Notes: generated by a model not told the origin, from the sequence alone. Shown: positions 1 through 6,522, numbered from the stretch's first letter. The stretch: 7,215 nt of DNA from Candidatus Gastranaerophilales bacterium (GCA_944324205.1 CALUVK010000075.1:1-7215), one strand, 5' to 3'. Program-made: numbers and translations.

Positions 1-101
1 TAGCGACTGAAGAATCTCTTTGATTTTCAGAGATCCTTCGGGCGGGATGGGTATAAACTGACCCAAATTCTATTTACCCCCTCCGCCCTCTGGATGACGG
101 C
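1..101. repeat. GC-rich palindromic repeat element, left end cut by the window
   Basis: Two consecutive imperfect hairpins are visible. The first pairs 9-19 with 29-39 (10 of 11 positions, 9-base loop) and can be extended imperfectly to 4-44. The second pairs 40-57 with 71-88 (13 of 18 positions), with GGGCGG and GGGTA blocks facing TACCC and CCGCCC. The block ends near 89-101 with CTCTGGATGACGG, which resembles the GTCAT-CTGAG type of terminus common in dispersed palindromic repeats of many bacteria (from memory, not checked). The DNA is about 47% G+C against about one third in the genes, and no reading frame crosses it. The left part lies outside the window. It could be a REP/BIME-like or MITE-like element; nothing here shows how it moves. 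Confidence 0.55.
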
Positions 102-154
102 AAGATTGGAGGTTATGGATGCCAGTTTGTTTTGAAGTGGTACTTCCTAACCAA

Positions 155-190
155 CCTGTCATACTGAGCAAGCCGACAGATGTGGATTTT
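155..190. repeat. Degenerate second copy or right fragment of the palindromic repeat
   Basis: The 13 bases at 156-168 (CTGTCATACTGAG) match the reverse complement of 89-101 at 10 of 13 positions, so the two stretches form an inverted pair about 55 bases apart. The following AGCAAGCCGACAGATGTGG continues in the style of such repeat ends and then passes into AT-rich DNA near 185. Between the two ends lie a small hairpin (134-138 with 142-146) and a GGTTA/TAACC pair (111-115 with 148-152). It may be a decayed neighbouring copy in the opposite orientation, or the far end of one composite element covering about 1-190. Confidence 0.35.
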
Positions 191-247
191 TATAGTAAAT
201 TTTGCTTGAGTTAAAGGCGCGTTTCAGTATCTTACCTGTAAAGATTA

Positions 248-925
248 TTAACACATAATTATCCACAAAAGTTTTCTTGCCTGTCGTCCGAGAAATATAC
301 CTATGATAGAGAAGAATATATCATATAAAATCTGTATTCCGCTTTGGGAAATGACCCAGCTTGTTACTAAATCCATTGGTGCATGTCTTAGAGTAGCTAC
401 AAAAAACATGTATAAAACTCCAAGTATATGAATGGTTATAACTCCTATTATTGAAATTAAACTTATACGTAGAAAATCAGGATTTCCTTTTAATAGCGTG
501 CCAGCAAAAAATACTGCTGGAATAAATGCCAGAATATATCCAAACCCGTATTCAAAAAGATAATTAACTCCGCCGCCGAGTGCAAAAATAGGGAAAAACA
601 TTCCAAGGATTATATAACCCGCAATAGAAAGAATACCGAATTTGCGCCCCATAAGTGCCAGTATAAAAAATACTGCCGGAATTTGAGGGATATATTTATA
701 ACTTGTTATAAAATGGTTTATTATATCAAACTCATCAACATCTTGTGATAAAAAACTTAATGTATCAAGAGGTAAATATGGATGTTTAAGCGTAACCTGA
801 GTAAATGTAGCAACTATTATTAAAAGAATACATAAACCAGTTAAAATAAGCGTACCGAGCGTGATTTTTATCGGCTCGCCTTTATATTTAAAACTGTTTA
901 TCTGTTTTTGAACCCGTTTACTCAT
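248..925 (-). CDS. bioY: BioY-family biotin transporter S component
   Basis: This 225-residue integral membrane protein is the substrate-binding S component of the biotin ECF transporter family. It would capture biotin in the membrane and work with a shared energising EcfA/EcfT module encoded elsewhere, or possibly alone. A soluble N-tail (1-20) is followed by about six hydrophobic segments (roughly 22-44, 81-93, 95-118, 124-146, 151-176, 193-213). The BioY core is clear at 80-145: IPQIPAVFFILALMGRKFG, then GYIILGMFFPIFALGGG and the GFGYILAF stretch. The usual C-terminal PGDxxK motif is not present; the region reads SGIQILYDIFF, where D202 together with N121 could replace the Asn and Asp that contact biotin in studied BioY proteins (inference). 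The ATG overlaps the rimI stop by 4 nt (ATGA). It is the last gene of the operon, and no other biotin gene lies nearby. Confidence 0.85.
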   Translation of the reverse strand: MSKRVQKQINSFKYKGEPIKITLGTLILTGLCILLIIVATFTQVTLKHPYLPLDTLSFLSQDVDEFDIINHFITSYKYIPQIPAVFFILALMGRKFGILSIAGYIILGMFFPIFALGGGVNYLFEYGFGYILAFIPAVFFAGTLLKGNPDFLRISLISIIGVITIHILGVLYMFFVATLRHAPMDLVTSWVISQSGIQILYDIFFSIIGIFLGRQARKLLWIIMC

Positions 926-1458
926 CTTATATTAATCAACTTCTTTAATGTTTTAATATTTTCTTGATACTTTTGTTTAAATTTATCGTAAAAAATGTTT
1001 TCAGTCCACATAATAAGAGCATCCTCATTATTATCCTGATAATAACCTTTTCTTGTTCCTAAAGATTGAAATCCGTATTTTTCATAAAGCTTTATTGCAG
1101 GAATATTAGAAGCCCGAACTTCAAGTGTTAAATATTTTACTCCGTTTTCGTAACAGTCTTCAAGAATTTTGTGAATAATAGCTTCTCCAATATGATTTCT
1201 CAAATAATCTTTTTTTACGGCAATCGTTGTAATATGTCCTTCATCAATAATATGCCATGTTCCTGCATATCCCACCAGCTCTCCTGCCGGCGTTTTAGCG
1301 GTATAGTATTTTGCAAGTTTATTTGACATTTCATCATAAAAAGAAGATTTTGCCCAATGATGAGGTCCGTATGCTGCTTCTTCAATCTTAACGACCTCTT
1401 CGATATCGTCTCCTGTCATTGGATTTATATGTATTTCAGATATTTGAGTTAAGGACAT
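922..1458 (-). CDS. rimI: Ribosomal protein bS18 N-terminal alanine acetyltransferase (GNAT family)
   Basis: A GNAT-fold enzyme that would transfer acetyl from acetyl-CoA to the N-terminal alanine of ribosomal protein bS18 in the cytoplasm. From the chosen ATG it has 178 residues. The acetyl-CoA loop lies at about 76-93 (ITTIAVKKDYLRNHIGEA), followed by the RimI signature LEVRASNIPAIKLYEKYGF (112-130) and RKGYYQDNNEDALIM (136-150). Those last blocks separate RimI from generic GNATs, although specificity for S18 is known only from homologues. About 25 Lys-rich residues extend past the usual end, so the protein is longer than the roughly 150-residue enterobacterial enzyme. An in-frame TTG at 1470 would add four residues, but it falls in the GGGAAAG ribosome-site-like stretch just before ATG 1458, so the ATG is preferred. 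It overlaps the upstream gene by 10 nt and the downstream bioY gene by 4 nt. Confidence 0.9.
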   Translation of the reverse strand: MSLTQISEIHINPMTGDDIEEVVKIEEAAYGPHHWAKSSFYDEMSNKLAKYYTAKTPAGELVGYAGTWHIIDEGHITTIAVKKDYLRNHIGEAIIHKILEDCYENGVKYLTLEVRASNIPAIKLYEKYGFQSLGTRKGYYQDNNEDALIMWTENIFYDKFKQKYQENIKTLKKLINIR

Positions 1459-1730
1459 ATGCTTTCCCAATCTATATCATCTTCGGTTTCTTCTCCCGGT
1501 TCTATAATATGGTCACCGTCTTCAAGCATTAACATGAGAGAAAGCCGCAGTTGCTTTTTATAATTTTCAAGTGCTTTTTCCCTTGTTTTAGCGCAAAATG
1601 CAAAACTCGGGATTTCTTTAATTTCAATATAATGATAAGGATTACCGTTAAAATCCAAATCGGTCCCCTCGATTAGCGTCCAATCGAGGTTCATATAATA
1701 ATCTAAATCTTTTTTTACATTGTCACTCAT
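1449..1730 (-). CDS. HicB-like small protein, no HicA partner
   Basis: A 93-residue acidic protein with the layout of the HicB antitoxin partial-RNase-H fold: an opening strand (YYMNLDWTLIEG, 11-22), a second strand (PYHYIEIKEIPSFAFCAKT, 31-49) in place of the usual 'GGYxAxxPELPGCxxxGxT', then the helix TREKALENYKKQLRLSLMLMLEDG (49-72) and an IIEP end like the family's 'PIPEP'. The tail (79-93) is rich in Asp and Glu. There is no ribbon-helix-helix or HTH DNA-binding domain and no HicA-type toxin gene next to it, so a toxin-antitoxin role is doubtful; a solitary regulatory or binding protein is more likely. The ATG at 1730 follows an AGAGG ribosome site and overlaps the stop of the upstream GerMN gene by 8 nt. 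Its own stop overlaps the rimI start. Confidence 0.7.
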   Translation of the reverse strand: MSDNVKKDLDYYMNLDWTLIEGTDLDFNGNPYHYIEIKEIPSFAFCAKTREKALENYKKQLRLSLMLMLEDGDHIIEPGEETEDDIDWESICP

Positions 1731-2316
1731 CTAAAGACCTCTCATTTAAAGGCTGCTTAATCATAATACCTTCTCCACCAATTACATCGGCCTGATGTCC
1801 GTTTATGTATAAATATACCGGAAGATTAGTGTTGGCTTTTGCAGTCTTTATGACCTGACGAAGTCTTGTGTATAAACTTTCAGTTCCTCCACCACCTTCA
1901 AATGCAGTAGAAAAATCTATCATAACACTTCCTTCACCTTCTCTTATTGATAAAATCTTGGTTCCTGCCGGAATTTCAGAGGTAAACCCTTTAGATTTTT
2001 CCCAGTTCGAAGGAGCAGAGATTAGCTCCTTTATTGCATATGCAAAACACGATTTTTCAACCGCAGTATCACAATTTCTATTAACAGGGCGGAGTTTGCC
2101 CGCAGAATCTGATACATATATTTTTACAACTTTTACTTCATGTTCTTTTTCTTTAATGGCTGCAGGTTCATCTATCGGGGTGAGTTCTTCAATATCAGGA
2201 GGTACATTATCTTTTAATGGCAGGTGAAATCCTTCTGCGCTAAAAAATGAAAAATAAACATACGCAACTGATATAACAATAAGAACGAACAAACCGAGTT
2301 TCTGGGAAAAATTCAT
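1723..2316 (-). CDS. Membrane-anchored GerMN-domain protein
   Basis: A 197-residue protein with one N-terminal membrane segment (about 8-27), a Pro/Glu-rich linker (about 32-62), and a GerMN domain (about 63-190). The domain is recognised from its opening strand VKIYVSDSAG, the central VMIDFSTAFEGGGGTESLY block (131-149), the RLRQVIKTAKANTNLPVYLYINGHQ stretch (151-175) and the closing GGEGI. GerMN domains occur in spore germination protein GerM and in many non-sporulating bacteria, and are thought to act at the cell wall; the precise role is unknown. The domain would lie outside the cytoplasmic membrane, where C82 and C90 could form a disulfide. It is not taken as evidence of sporulation, since no other spore gene is present. 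Its start is 3 nt after the preceding stop, with AAGGAG overlapping the end of that gene. Confidence 0.8.
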   Translation of the reverse strand: MNFSQKLGLFVLIVISVAYVYFSFFSAEGFHLPLKDNVPPDIEELTPIDEPAAIKEKEHEVKVVKIYVSDSAGKLRPVNRNCDTAVEKSCFAYAIKELISAPSNWEKSKGFTSEIPAGTKILSIREGEGSVMIDFSTAFEGGGGTESLYTRLRQVIKTAKANTNLPVYLYINGHQADVIGGEGIMIKQPLNERSLDE

Positions 2317-2319
2317 GCT

Positions 2320-3138
2320 CTATTCTCCTTTTATAAATATTTTACCATTAATTTTTATTTTGTTGTCAACAATGTCTACATATTCAATATTTCCATCGCA
2401 ATGTTTAGATTCTAATAAATCTAAAGTAAATCCTAAAGGATTAAGAAGGTTTAGGAGATTTGCAACCTTATTGAGTTCAATATTTCCGTATGCACTGTCA
2501 AGTTTTACATCAAAAGCTTTTATTTCTCCGTTTTCGACTCTGATATCAGAAGAAGCGACAAAAACTCTGTTTTTTGAAACAGATACTATTGGGAAATTAT
2601 ATTCTGTTAAGACATAAAGTTTGTTATTGATAATTTTTGTACTGGCACCTTTTATTTGAAAAAGCGGATAGGCTAGATTATTAATTTTATTTATAACTTT
2701 ATTATAACTGCTGTGTTTTAGAGCCTCGTTCATACTTTCAGCAGTCAGAAACATTTCGTATTCAAATTTCATGTCAGACTTAAATACAGGCGGTTCTTGA
2801 GTATAATCAATATAATTATAATCGCTTAGTGATTTAATATGCAGATAAGAAATTGGAATTTCTTCTGATACAAGGTTTTCTCCGGTTAGTTCAAGGTATT
2901 TAAAAATACCTTTTTTCATACTGGATAAAGTGTATCCTTCAAATTTAACATCAAAGTTTGCTCCGGTTTCTTTTTTTAGTGCAGATTTAATACTATGTTT
3001 TGCAATTCTTTCCGCAATCGGATTCATTATTGAAAAATGTTTATGATTCTGCAAGTATTCTTTAGAATATTTATCTTCTGCAAAACAAAAACCTGTAAAC
3101 ATAAAAAAGCATAAAAATATTAATAAAATCTTTTTCAT
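2320..3138 (-). CDS. Secreted DUF2993 / LmeA-like putative phospholipid-binding protein
   Basis: A 272-residue exported protein. Residues 1-20 are a typical signal peptide (MKK, a hydrophobic run rich in L and F, then GFCFA before ED) with likely cleavage after A20 and no lipobox. The mature part resembles the DUF2993 family: an N-terminal amphipathic helix (NPIAERIAKHSIKSALKKETG, 39-59), long beta-rich repeats, and a family-like ending (CDGNIEYVDIVDNKIKINGKIFIKG, 247-271). LmeA of mycobacteria, in the same family, binds phospholipids and helps lipomannan elongation in the cell envelope, and the family is also frequent in cyanobacteria. A lipid-handling role in the periplasm is therefore inferred; the exact ligand cannot be read. 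The ATG at 3138 follows AAAGG at a normal distance. It is the first gene of the five-gene unit. Confidence 0.7.
   Translation of the reverse strand: MKKILLIFLCFFMFTGFCFAEDKYSKEYLQNHKHFSIMNPIAERIAKHSIKSALKKETGANFDVKFEGYTLSSMKKGIFKYLELTGENLVSEEIPISYLHIKSLSDYNYIDYTQEPPVFKSDMKFEYEMFLTAESMNEALKHSSYNKVINKINNLAYPLFQIKGASTKIINNKLYVLTEYNFPIVSVSKNRVFVASSDIRVENGEIKAFDVKLDSAYGNIELNKVANLLNLLNPLGFTLDLLESKHCDGNIEYVDIVDNKIKINGKIFIKGE
2325..2330 (-). promoter_or_regulatory. Ribosome binding site of the GerMN gene, inside the previous gene
   Basis: AAGGAG on the minus strand, 8 nt before the ATG at 2316. It overlaps the last Lys-Gly-Glu codons of the DUF2993 gene, whose TAG lies between site and start. This supports coupled translation and the ATG chosen. 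Confidence 0.75.
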
Positions 3139-3191
3139 AAAGGCCTTTCATATGAGTTTGTAATAGCATATATTTATTTAGAATTTATGTT

Positions 3192-3197
3192 ATTATA
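3192..3197 (-). promoter_or_regulatory. Possible -10 element for the five-gene operon
   Basis: The 102-bp gap 3139-3240 is very AT-rich and contains TATAAT on the minus strand here, about 54 nt before the DUF2993 start. The hexamer 17 nt upstream (TAGTAA) is a weak -35, and a better-looking ATGACA (3222-3227) is too far away. A second TATAAT occurs at 3226-3231, also without a good -35. No terminator hairpin is seen after the upstream gene, so read-through is equally possible. Confidence 0.25.
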
Positions 3198-3240
3198 ATA
3201 TGCTGAATAAAATATTACTACTGTCATTATAAACAATTAG

Positions 3241-3852
3241 CTAATTTGCCTGTTTTACACCTTTGTAAAATTCATTTGTAATAAGCTGCGAATATTTATT
3301 CTTTTCACTTAAAGCAAGTGCAAGTTTTTCAGCTCCGTCTGCTGTTGTAACGCTTGCAACAACACCGGAAATGTCAGAAAATGGGAGCTTTGTAACTTTT
3401 GCTTCAAATTTCGCATAAGGAACAGATTCTCCGTATACATTCATTGAACCTCTATCAACAATTTTGATATCCTGAACAGTTATTGCCTGATATTTAAATT
3501 TTTCGGCAAGATTTTTTAACTTTTTATCAACTTCACTGCTTTTAATATCCTCTTTCGTAAGAAGAGGTTTTTTGCCTGAGTCAACAATAATCATTTTTTG
3601 TCCGGAAGCTTTATGTTCTGCAAGTACAGCTTTATATCCGGCAAGATTTACGGCATTATCTATCTGGAATTCTTCATTAAGCTTTGAAAAATCTCCTATT
3701 TTTTTTGCATTTTCTGCGGCACGTTCTTGTATAAAATTTACGACGGAAACTTTTACTGCTTCTACATATTTTTGTCCGCCAATTGCGTTAAAGCCTATAA
3801 TTGCGAGAACTATAATAAAAGCATTAAAAATTATTTTTATTAATCTAAACAT
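3241..3852 (-). CDS. Membrane-anchored or exported protein of unknown function
   Basis: I do not recognise this 203-residue protein. Residues 4-25 form one strongly hydrophobic segment after a short positively charged start, without a clear cleavage site, so an N-terminal anchor with the rest outside the membrane is likely. Then comes a charged, helix-prone stretch (about 31-85: FIQERAAENAKKIGDFSKLNEEF) followed by mixed strands and helices (KMIIVDSGKKPLLTKEDI; KYQAITVQDIKIVDRG; VPYAKFEAKVTKLPFSDISGVVAS). There are no cysteines or obvious catalytic motifs. The start is set at ATG 3852, because AGGGGTG (3859-3865) sits 6 nt upstream as a ribosome site; the longer GTG start at 3861 would lie inside that site. 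It is divergent from mutS with 39 bp between the starts. Confidence 0.7.
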   Translation of the reverse strand: MFRLIKIIFNAFIIVLAIIGFNAIGGQKYVEAVKVSVVNFIQERAAENAKKIGDFSKLNEEFQIDNAVNLAGYKAVLAEHKASGQKMIIVDSGKKPLLTKEDIKSSEVDKKLKNLAEKFKYQAITVQDIKIVDRGSMNVYGESVPYAKFEAKVTKLPFSDISGVVASVTTADGAEKLALALSEKNKYSQLITNEFYKGVKQAN

Positions 3853-3855
3853 TAC

Positions 3856-3884
3856 TTGCACCCCTGATATGTATTATGTACAAT
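3856..3884 (+). promoter_or_regulatory. Sigma70-type promoter of mutS, predicted leaderless
   Basis: TTGCAC (3856-3861) and TACAAT (3879-3884) are separated by 17 nt. The expected start, about 7 nt past the -10, falls at about 3890-3892, on or next to the A of the mutS ATG. Its -10 shares two bases with the -10 of the opposing promoter, and its -35 overlaps the ribosome site of the divergent gene. Confidence 0.5.
3859..3865 (-). promoter_or_regulatory. Ribosome binding site deciding the start of the unknown gene
   Basis: AGGGGTG on the minus strand, 6 nt before ATG 3852. A GTG inside it is in frame and would give a protein three residues longer, but that start would have no ribosome site of its own. 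Confidence 0.6.
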
Positions 3885-3911
3885 TATAACTATGACAAAA
3901 CCTGAAATCAA
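3883..3911 (-). promoter_or_regulatory. Sigma70-type promoter of the unknown gene
   Basis: On the minus strand TTGATT (3906-3911) and a perfect TATAAT (3883-3888) are separated by 17 nt. Transcription would start near 3876, giving a leader of about 24 nt that includes the ribosome site. The -35 hexamer lies inside the first codons of mutS. Confidence 0.55.
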
Positions 3912-6465
3912 TCTTATAAACACCGCAGATGTAATAATAGAAGATGCAACTCCTGCAATGCAAAGATATCTTGAGATTAAGCGCGAAAACCCGGGCTGCC
4001 TTCTTCTTTACCGTATGGGTGATTTCTACGAAACATTTTTTGAAGATGCAGTAACTCTCTCCCGTGAACTAGAAATAACTCTGACCGGGCGCGATTGCGG
4101 AGCAAAAATAGGCAGAATTCCGCTTGCAGGTATTCCCGTAAAAGCGATTGATAGTTATCTGGAAAAACTTGTTGCTAAAGATATAAAAGTTGCAATTTGT
4201 GAACAATTAGAAGACCCGAAATTCGCGAAAGGTATTGTTAAAAGGGGCGTTGTAAGGATAATTACAGCAGGAACTCTTATTGAAAGTAATTTTCTTAATC
4301 AGAATAGTAATAATTATATCTGTGCAATTTTTAAAGAAAAAGAACAATGGGGTTTTGCCTACACGGATATTTCAACAGGTGAATTTAAAGCCTCTGTTTT
4401 GAATTATGATACGCTGATTACTGAACTTGTAAGAATTCAACCTGCAGAAATTATTGCGCCTGCGAAAAAAATGAAACTTCAGCCTTTTCAAATTGTGCCG
4501 GAAGAGACTGTAGATTTGCCGGATGAAATTATTAATAACTACAACTGTTCAAAAGTACCTGATAATGTCTTTGAAGATAGCTTTGCACAGAATAATCTTA
4601 AACAGGTTTTTAAGATATCAAACCTTGATTCAATAGGATATAATAATTGTCCGCTAGGTTTCAGAGCCGCAGCAGGAATTTTAGCTTATATATGGGAAAA
4701 TCTAAAGGAAGAATTTCCAAAATTTGAGAGAATTGAGGTTTATGAACTTTCAGATTTTATGGCAATTGATGCCGGTACAAGGAAAAATCTTGAATTAACA
4801 GAAACGTTAAGAGAAAAAAATAAATACGGCTCTCTTCTCTGGGCAATTGATAAAACAAATACTAATATGGGGGCCCGGCTTTTAAAAAACTGGATTTGTC
4901 AGCCGCTTAAAAATCTGGACAAAATTGTTAAACGCCAGCAGGTTGTAAAAAAACTTGTAGAAAATTCTTCTGTACGGTATGAAATTGAAAAACAACTTAA
5001 GAATATTTATGATATACAGCGTCTTTCAACGAGATTAAGCAATGGTACGGCTAATCCGAGAGATTTTTTGAGTTTGAAAATATCGCTCTTTTCTTTGCCG
5101 GCTCTTGTTGATATAACAAAAGGTGCAGGGATTACAATATTTGATTCTATAGAAAATTCTATAGAAAAAATTAAAGATTATGCAGATCTAATTGACCAAA
5201 CTATAGCAGAAGATGCACCGAACTTGTTAAAAGAAGGCGGTATTATTAAATCCGGAGTAAGTTCTGATTTAGATTATCTTCGTGATTTGATGTTTAATGG
5301 TGAAGACTGGCTCAAAAATTTCGAACAGAAAGAGAGAGAAAATACAGGAATTAATACGCTCAAAGTAGGTTTTAATAAGGTATTCGGATATTTTATAGAA
5401 GTTACTAATTCTAATTTAAGCAAGGTACCTGTTAATTATGTCAGAAAACAAACACTTACAGGAGCTGAAAGATTTATTACTGACGAGCTTAAAAAACACG
5501 AAGATGAAGTCTTGACAGCACAAGTTAAAGCATACGAGCTTGAGTATAAACTTTTTTCAAATTTTAGGAATTATTCAAAAGAGTTTGTTGACCTTATTCG
5601 TGAAACAGCAGATTGCATTGCAAAACTTGATGTTTTGACTTCTTTTGCATCAACGGCTGTTGAACAAAGTTACGTTTGTCCTAAGCTGAATGAGAGTGGA
5701 GATTTTATTATAAAAAATGGTCGTCACCCTGTGTTGGAAAAAATCTTGCCGCTTGGAGCTTATGTTTCAAATGATATAGAATTGTCAAGTTCGGATAAAA
5801 ACAAAACTGAATTTATGATACTTACAGGGCCTAATATGGCTGGTAAATCAACATATATGAGACAAAATGCTCTGATTGCCATTCTTGCACAAATTGGTTC
5901 ATTTATTCCTGCGGATTATGGTGAAATTGGAATTATTGATAAAATCTTTACCCGTGTTGGTGCAAGCGATGATTTGACTCTCGGGAAATCGACATTTATG
6001 GTAGAGATGAGTGAAACAGCATATATTTTGAATAGTGCAACAGATAAAAGCCTTATACTGATTGATGAAATTGGACGTGGTACAAGCACATACGATGGAG
6101 TTGCTATTGCCTGGTCGGTTGCAGAATATATAGCTAAAAAAATTCAGGCAAAATGTATTTTTGCTACTCATTATCACGAATTAAATGTGATGACCAGTAC
6201 ATTTCCGCAAATAAAAAATTACCGTATAACTATAAGTGAAGAAAACGGTAAAATAGAATTTTTGAGAAAAATTGTCCCAGGGGGTGCTAGCAAAAGCTAC
6301 GGAATTCAGGTTGCTAAAATGGCAGGACTTCCTAACGAAGTAATAAGACGTTCAGAAGAACTTATGAGTAGAATGCAGAGAGATTTTTCAAAAAATCTTG
6401 CTTCAGGAAAAGGGAAGAAAGAGGATGGATTAGAGGTTGAAGCGCCTCAATTAAATTTGTTCTAA
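3892..6465 (+). CDS. mutS: DNA mismatch repair ATPase MutS
   Basis: A full-length MutS1 (857 residues; family usually 800-900) that binds mismatches and small loops in DNA and, with MutL, starts strand-specific repair. The mismatch-reading domain opens at about 20 (TPAMQRYLEIK) and carries the F-x-E reader motif as F45-Y46-E47 in RMGDFYE. Connector, lever and clamp domains follow; the clamp is seen in GFNKVFGYFIEVTNSNLSKVP and TGAERFITDEL. The ATPase domain has Walker A GPNMAGKST (646-654), Walker B ending D725-E726 in LIDEIGRGTSTYDG, and the ATHYHEL switch (758-764). All key residues are present. The protein ends in QLNLF (853-857), matching the beta-clamp-binding peptide often found at MutS tails. 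The ATG lacks a ribosome site but fits a leaderless start; the next in-frame ATG (3958) would cut into the conserved opening. No mutL lies in the window. Confidence 0.97.
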   Translation: MTKPEINLINTADVIIEDATPAMQRYLEIKRENPGCLLLYRMGDFYETFFEDAVTLSRELEITLTGRDCGAKIGRIPLAGIPVKAIDSYLEKLVAKDIKVAICEQLEDPKFAKGIVKRGVVRIITAGTLIESNFLNQNSNNYICAIFKEKEQWGFAYTDISTGEFKASVLNYDTLITELVRIQPAEIIAPAKKMKLQPFQIVPEETVDLPDEIINNYNCSKVPDNVFEDSFAQNNLKQVFKISNLDSIGYNNCPLGFRAAAGILAYIWENLKEEFPKFERIEVYELSDFMAIDAGTRKNLELTETLREKNKYGSLLWAIDKTNTNMGARLLKNWICQPLKNLDKIVKRQQVVKKLVENSSVRYEIEKQLKNIYDIQRLSTRLSNGTANPRDFLSLKISLFSLPALVDITKGAGITIFDSIENSIEKIKDYADLIDQTIAEDAPNLLKEGGIIKSGVSSDLDYLRDLMFNGEDWLKNFEQKERENTGINTLKVGFNKVFGYFIEVTNSNLSKVPVNYVRKQTLTGAERFITDELKKHEDEVLTAQVKAYELEYKLFSNFRNYSKEFVDLIRETADCIAKLDVLTSFASTAVEQSYVCPKLNESGDFIIKNGRHPVLEKILPLGAYVSNDIELSSSDKNKTEFMILTGPNMAGKSTYMRQNALIAILAQIGSFIPADYGEIGIIDKIFTRVGASDDLTLGKSTFMVEMSETAYILNSATDKSLILIDEIGRGTSTYDGVAIAWSVAEYIAKKIQAKCIFATHYHELNVMTSTFPQIKNYRITISEENGKIEFLRKIVPGGASKSYGIQVAKMAGLPNEVIRRSEELMSRMQRDFSKNLASGKGKKEDGLEVEAPQLNLF
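5144..5167 (+). repeat. Perfect 12-nt tandem duplication inside mutS
   Basis: ATTCTATAGAAA occurs twice in immediate succession (5144-5155, 5156-5167), encoding a Ser-Ile-Glu repeat (DSIENSIEK) in the lever region. Loss or gain of one unit would remove or add four residues without a frameshift. Confidence 0.85.
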
Positions 6466-6522
6466 ATAAAATTTGAAATCTTTGTTTTAATAAGCCTATG
6501 TAGATTTATGATAAAATATTTT

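Noticed and set aside
134..146. Small hairpin as terminator of the bioY operon
   Set aside because: The stem is only five pairs, and on the minus strand it is followed by A-rich rather than T-rich sequence.
1459..1470. TTG start for rimI at 1470
   Set aside because: It would place the start inside the purine-rich stretch that serves the ATG at 1458 and adds four residues outside the GNAT domain.
1868..2227. Plus-strand open frame of 119 codons
   Set aside because: It lies fully antisense to the GerMN gene, which has a recognisable domain and a good ribosome site; the translation has no recognisable features.
2315..2617. Plus-strand open frame of 100 codons
   Set aside because: Antisense to the DUF2993 gene, low-complexity translation, no family resemblance.
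3572..3889. Plus-strand open frame ending just before mutS
   Set aside because: It is antisense to the unknown membrane protein gene and would run through both promoters; its Ser/Thr/Ala-rich translation looks like a shadow.
5899..6177. Minus-strand open frame inside mutS
   Set aside because: It is opposite the ATPase domain of mutS, and its Cys/Asn-rich product is typical of antisense reading.
6453..6475. Possible terminator after mutS
   Set aside because: The AAATTTG elements at 6453-6459 and 6469-6475 are direct repeats, not an inverted pair, and no stable GC stem followed by a T-run is present.
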